Assembly: GCA_003132085.1 (NCBI GenBank) | Contig: PKWO01000575.1 | Coordinates: 1 to 5,126, forward strand | DNA from: Oxalobacteraceae bacterium | GTDB taxonomy: Bacteria; Pseudomonadota; Gammaproteobacteria; Burkholderiales; Burkholderiaceae_D | Length of the DNA stretch: 5,126 nucleotides | Direction of reading: 5' to 3' | Part shown: positions 4,718 to 5,126 of the stretch, piece after piece | How the letters are laid out: each line of letters begins with the position of its first letter | How positions within the stretch are numbered: the first letter of the stretch is position 1 | Made by a program: the position numbers and the translations under genes | The notes under the pieces: model-generated | What the model saw: only the letters and a program-made list of their open reading frames with translations | Told to the model about the DNA's origin: nothing | Databases searched by the model: none

Positions 4718-5126
4718 ATGGCATCTCGCGAGCAGCAAGTTCAAGCATTGGCTAAAGATTGGGCAGAAAACCCACGCTGGAAAGGTATCACGCGTAACTA
4801 TACGGCGGAAGATGTCGTCCGTCTGCGCGGTTCGTTGCAGATCGAGCATACCCTAGCCAAGCGCGGCGCGGAGAAGTTGTGGGATCTGCTTATTAACGAG
4901 CCTTTCGTCAATACGCTAGGCGCGTTGACCGGCAATCAGGCGATGCAACAAGTCAAGGCCGGCCTGAAAGCGATCTACCTGTCGGGCTGGCAAGTTGCAG
5001 GTGACGCCAACCTGGCCGGTGAAATGTATCCGGACCAGTCGCTGTATGCCGTAACCAGCGTGCCTACGGTGGTGAAGCGGATCAACAATGCGCTTGCGCG
5101 TGCCGATCAGATCCAGCACATGGAAG
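4718..5126 (+). CDS. aceA: Isocitrate lyase, N-terminal part (3' end outside window)
   Basis: Isocitrate lyase splits isocitrate to glyoxylate and succinate, the first step of the glyoxylate shunt used for growth on acetate, fatty acids and other C2-yielding substrates. The frame is open to the window end: 136 complete codons, against roughly 430 or more expected. The N-terminal signature is unmistakable: DWAENPRWKGITRNYTAEDVVRLRGS (14-39), GALTGNQAMQQVKAG (68-82), the substrate-site segment AIYLSGWQVAGDANLAGEMYPDQSLY (85-110, SGW 89-91) and RINNALARADQIQ (121-133). The catalytic KKCGH loop and most of the metal site lie beyond the window. The start is ATG 4718, from AGGAG 7 nt upstream. The long AT-rich leader with a perfect palindrome suggests dedicated transcriptional control, as expected for a carbon-source-regulated gene. 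Methylisocitrate lyase (prpB) is a less likely reading, because this N-terminus and GEMYPDQSLY belong to AceA. Confidence 0.95.
   Translation, partial: MASREQQVQALAKDWAENPRWKGITRNYTAEDVVRLRGSLQIEHTLAKRGAEKLWDLLINEPFVNTLGALTGNQAMQQVKAGLKAIYLSGWQVAGDANLAGEMYPDQSLYAVTSVPTVVKRINNALARADQIQHME

Overview
The window reads as a chromosomal segment of a betaproteobacterium, most likely order Burkholderiales and plausibly an Oxalobacteraceae-type genome. This rests on protein similarity recalled from memory (ClpB, the thioesterase, the RIO kinase and isocitrate lyase all look like Burkholderiales versions); no database search was made. Every gene looks like a core or conserved chromosomal gene. I see no transposase, integrase, phage gene, tRNA, rRNA or CRISPR array.

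Layout: the 3' two-thirds of clpB (1-1646, +) is followed after 52 bp by an rraA-family gene (1699-2202, +). A PaaI-type hotdog thioesterase gene (2214-2798, -) converges on rraA with only 11 bp between the stop codons. A 205-bp divergent intergenic region separates the thioesterase from a short unrecognised gene for a two-helix membrane protein (3004-3297, +). Next come a 233-bp spacer carrying 12-bp imperfect repeats, a RIO-family kinase gene (3531-4376, +), a 341-bp AT-rich intergenic region, and the first 136 codons of aceA, isocitrate lyase (4718 to the window end, +).

The genes do not form one pathway: protein disaggregation (ClpB), an oxaloacetate decarboxylase/aldolase-like protein (RraA family), acyl-CoA thioester hydrolysis, an atypical protein kinase and the glyoxylate shunt. 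The most interesting material is non-coding. (i) A near-canonical Pho box (2898-2915) sits exactly 10 bp upstream of a -10-like hexamer, in front of the unrecognised membrane protein, which makes that protein a candidate phosphate-starvation gene. (ii) A perfect 16-bp palindrome (4616-4631) lies in an extremely AT-rich stretch upstream of aceA and is a likely operator. (iii) A 9-bp tandem repeat (2729-2791) inside the start of the thioesterase gene writes (Glu-His-Arg)x6 into its N-terminus. (iv) A family of 12-bp TTATACTCCCGC repeats precedes the RIO kinase gene. The RraA-family protein also carries the full G-X20-R-D-X2-E motif associated with catalytically active family members, unlike E. 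coli RraA.
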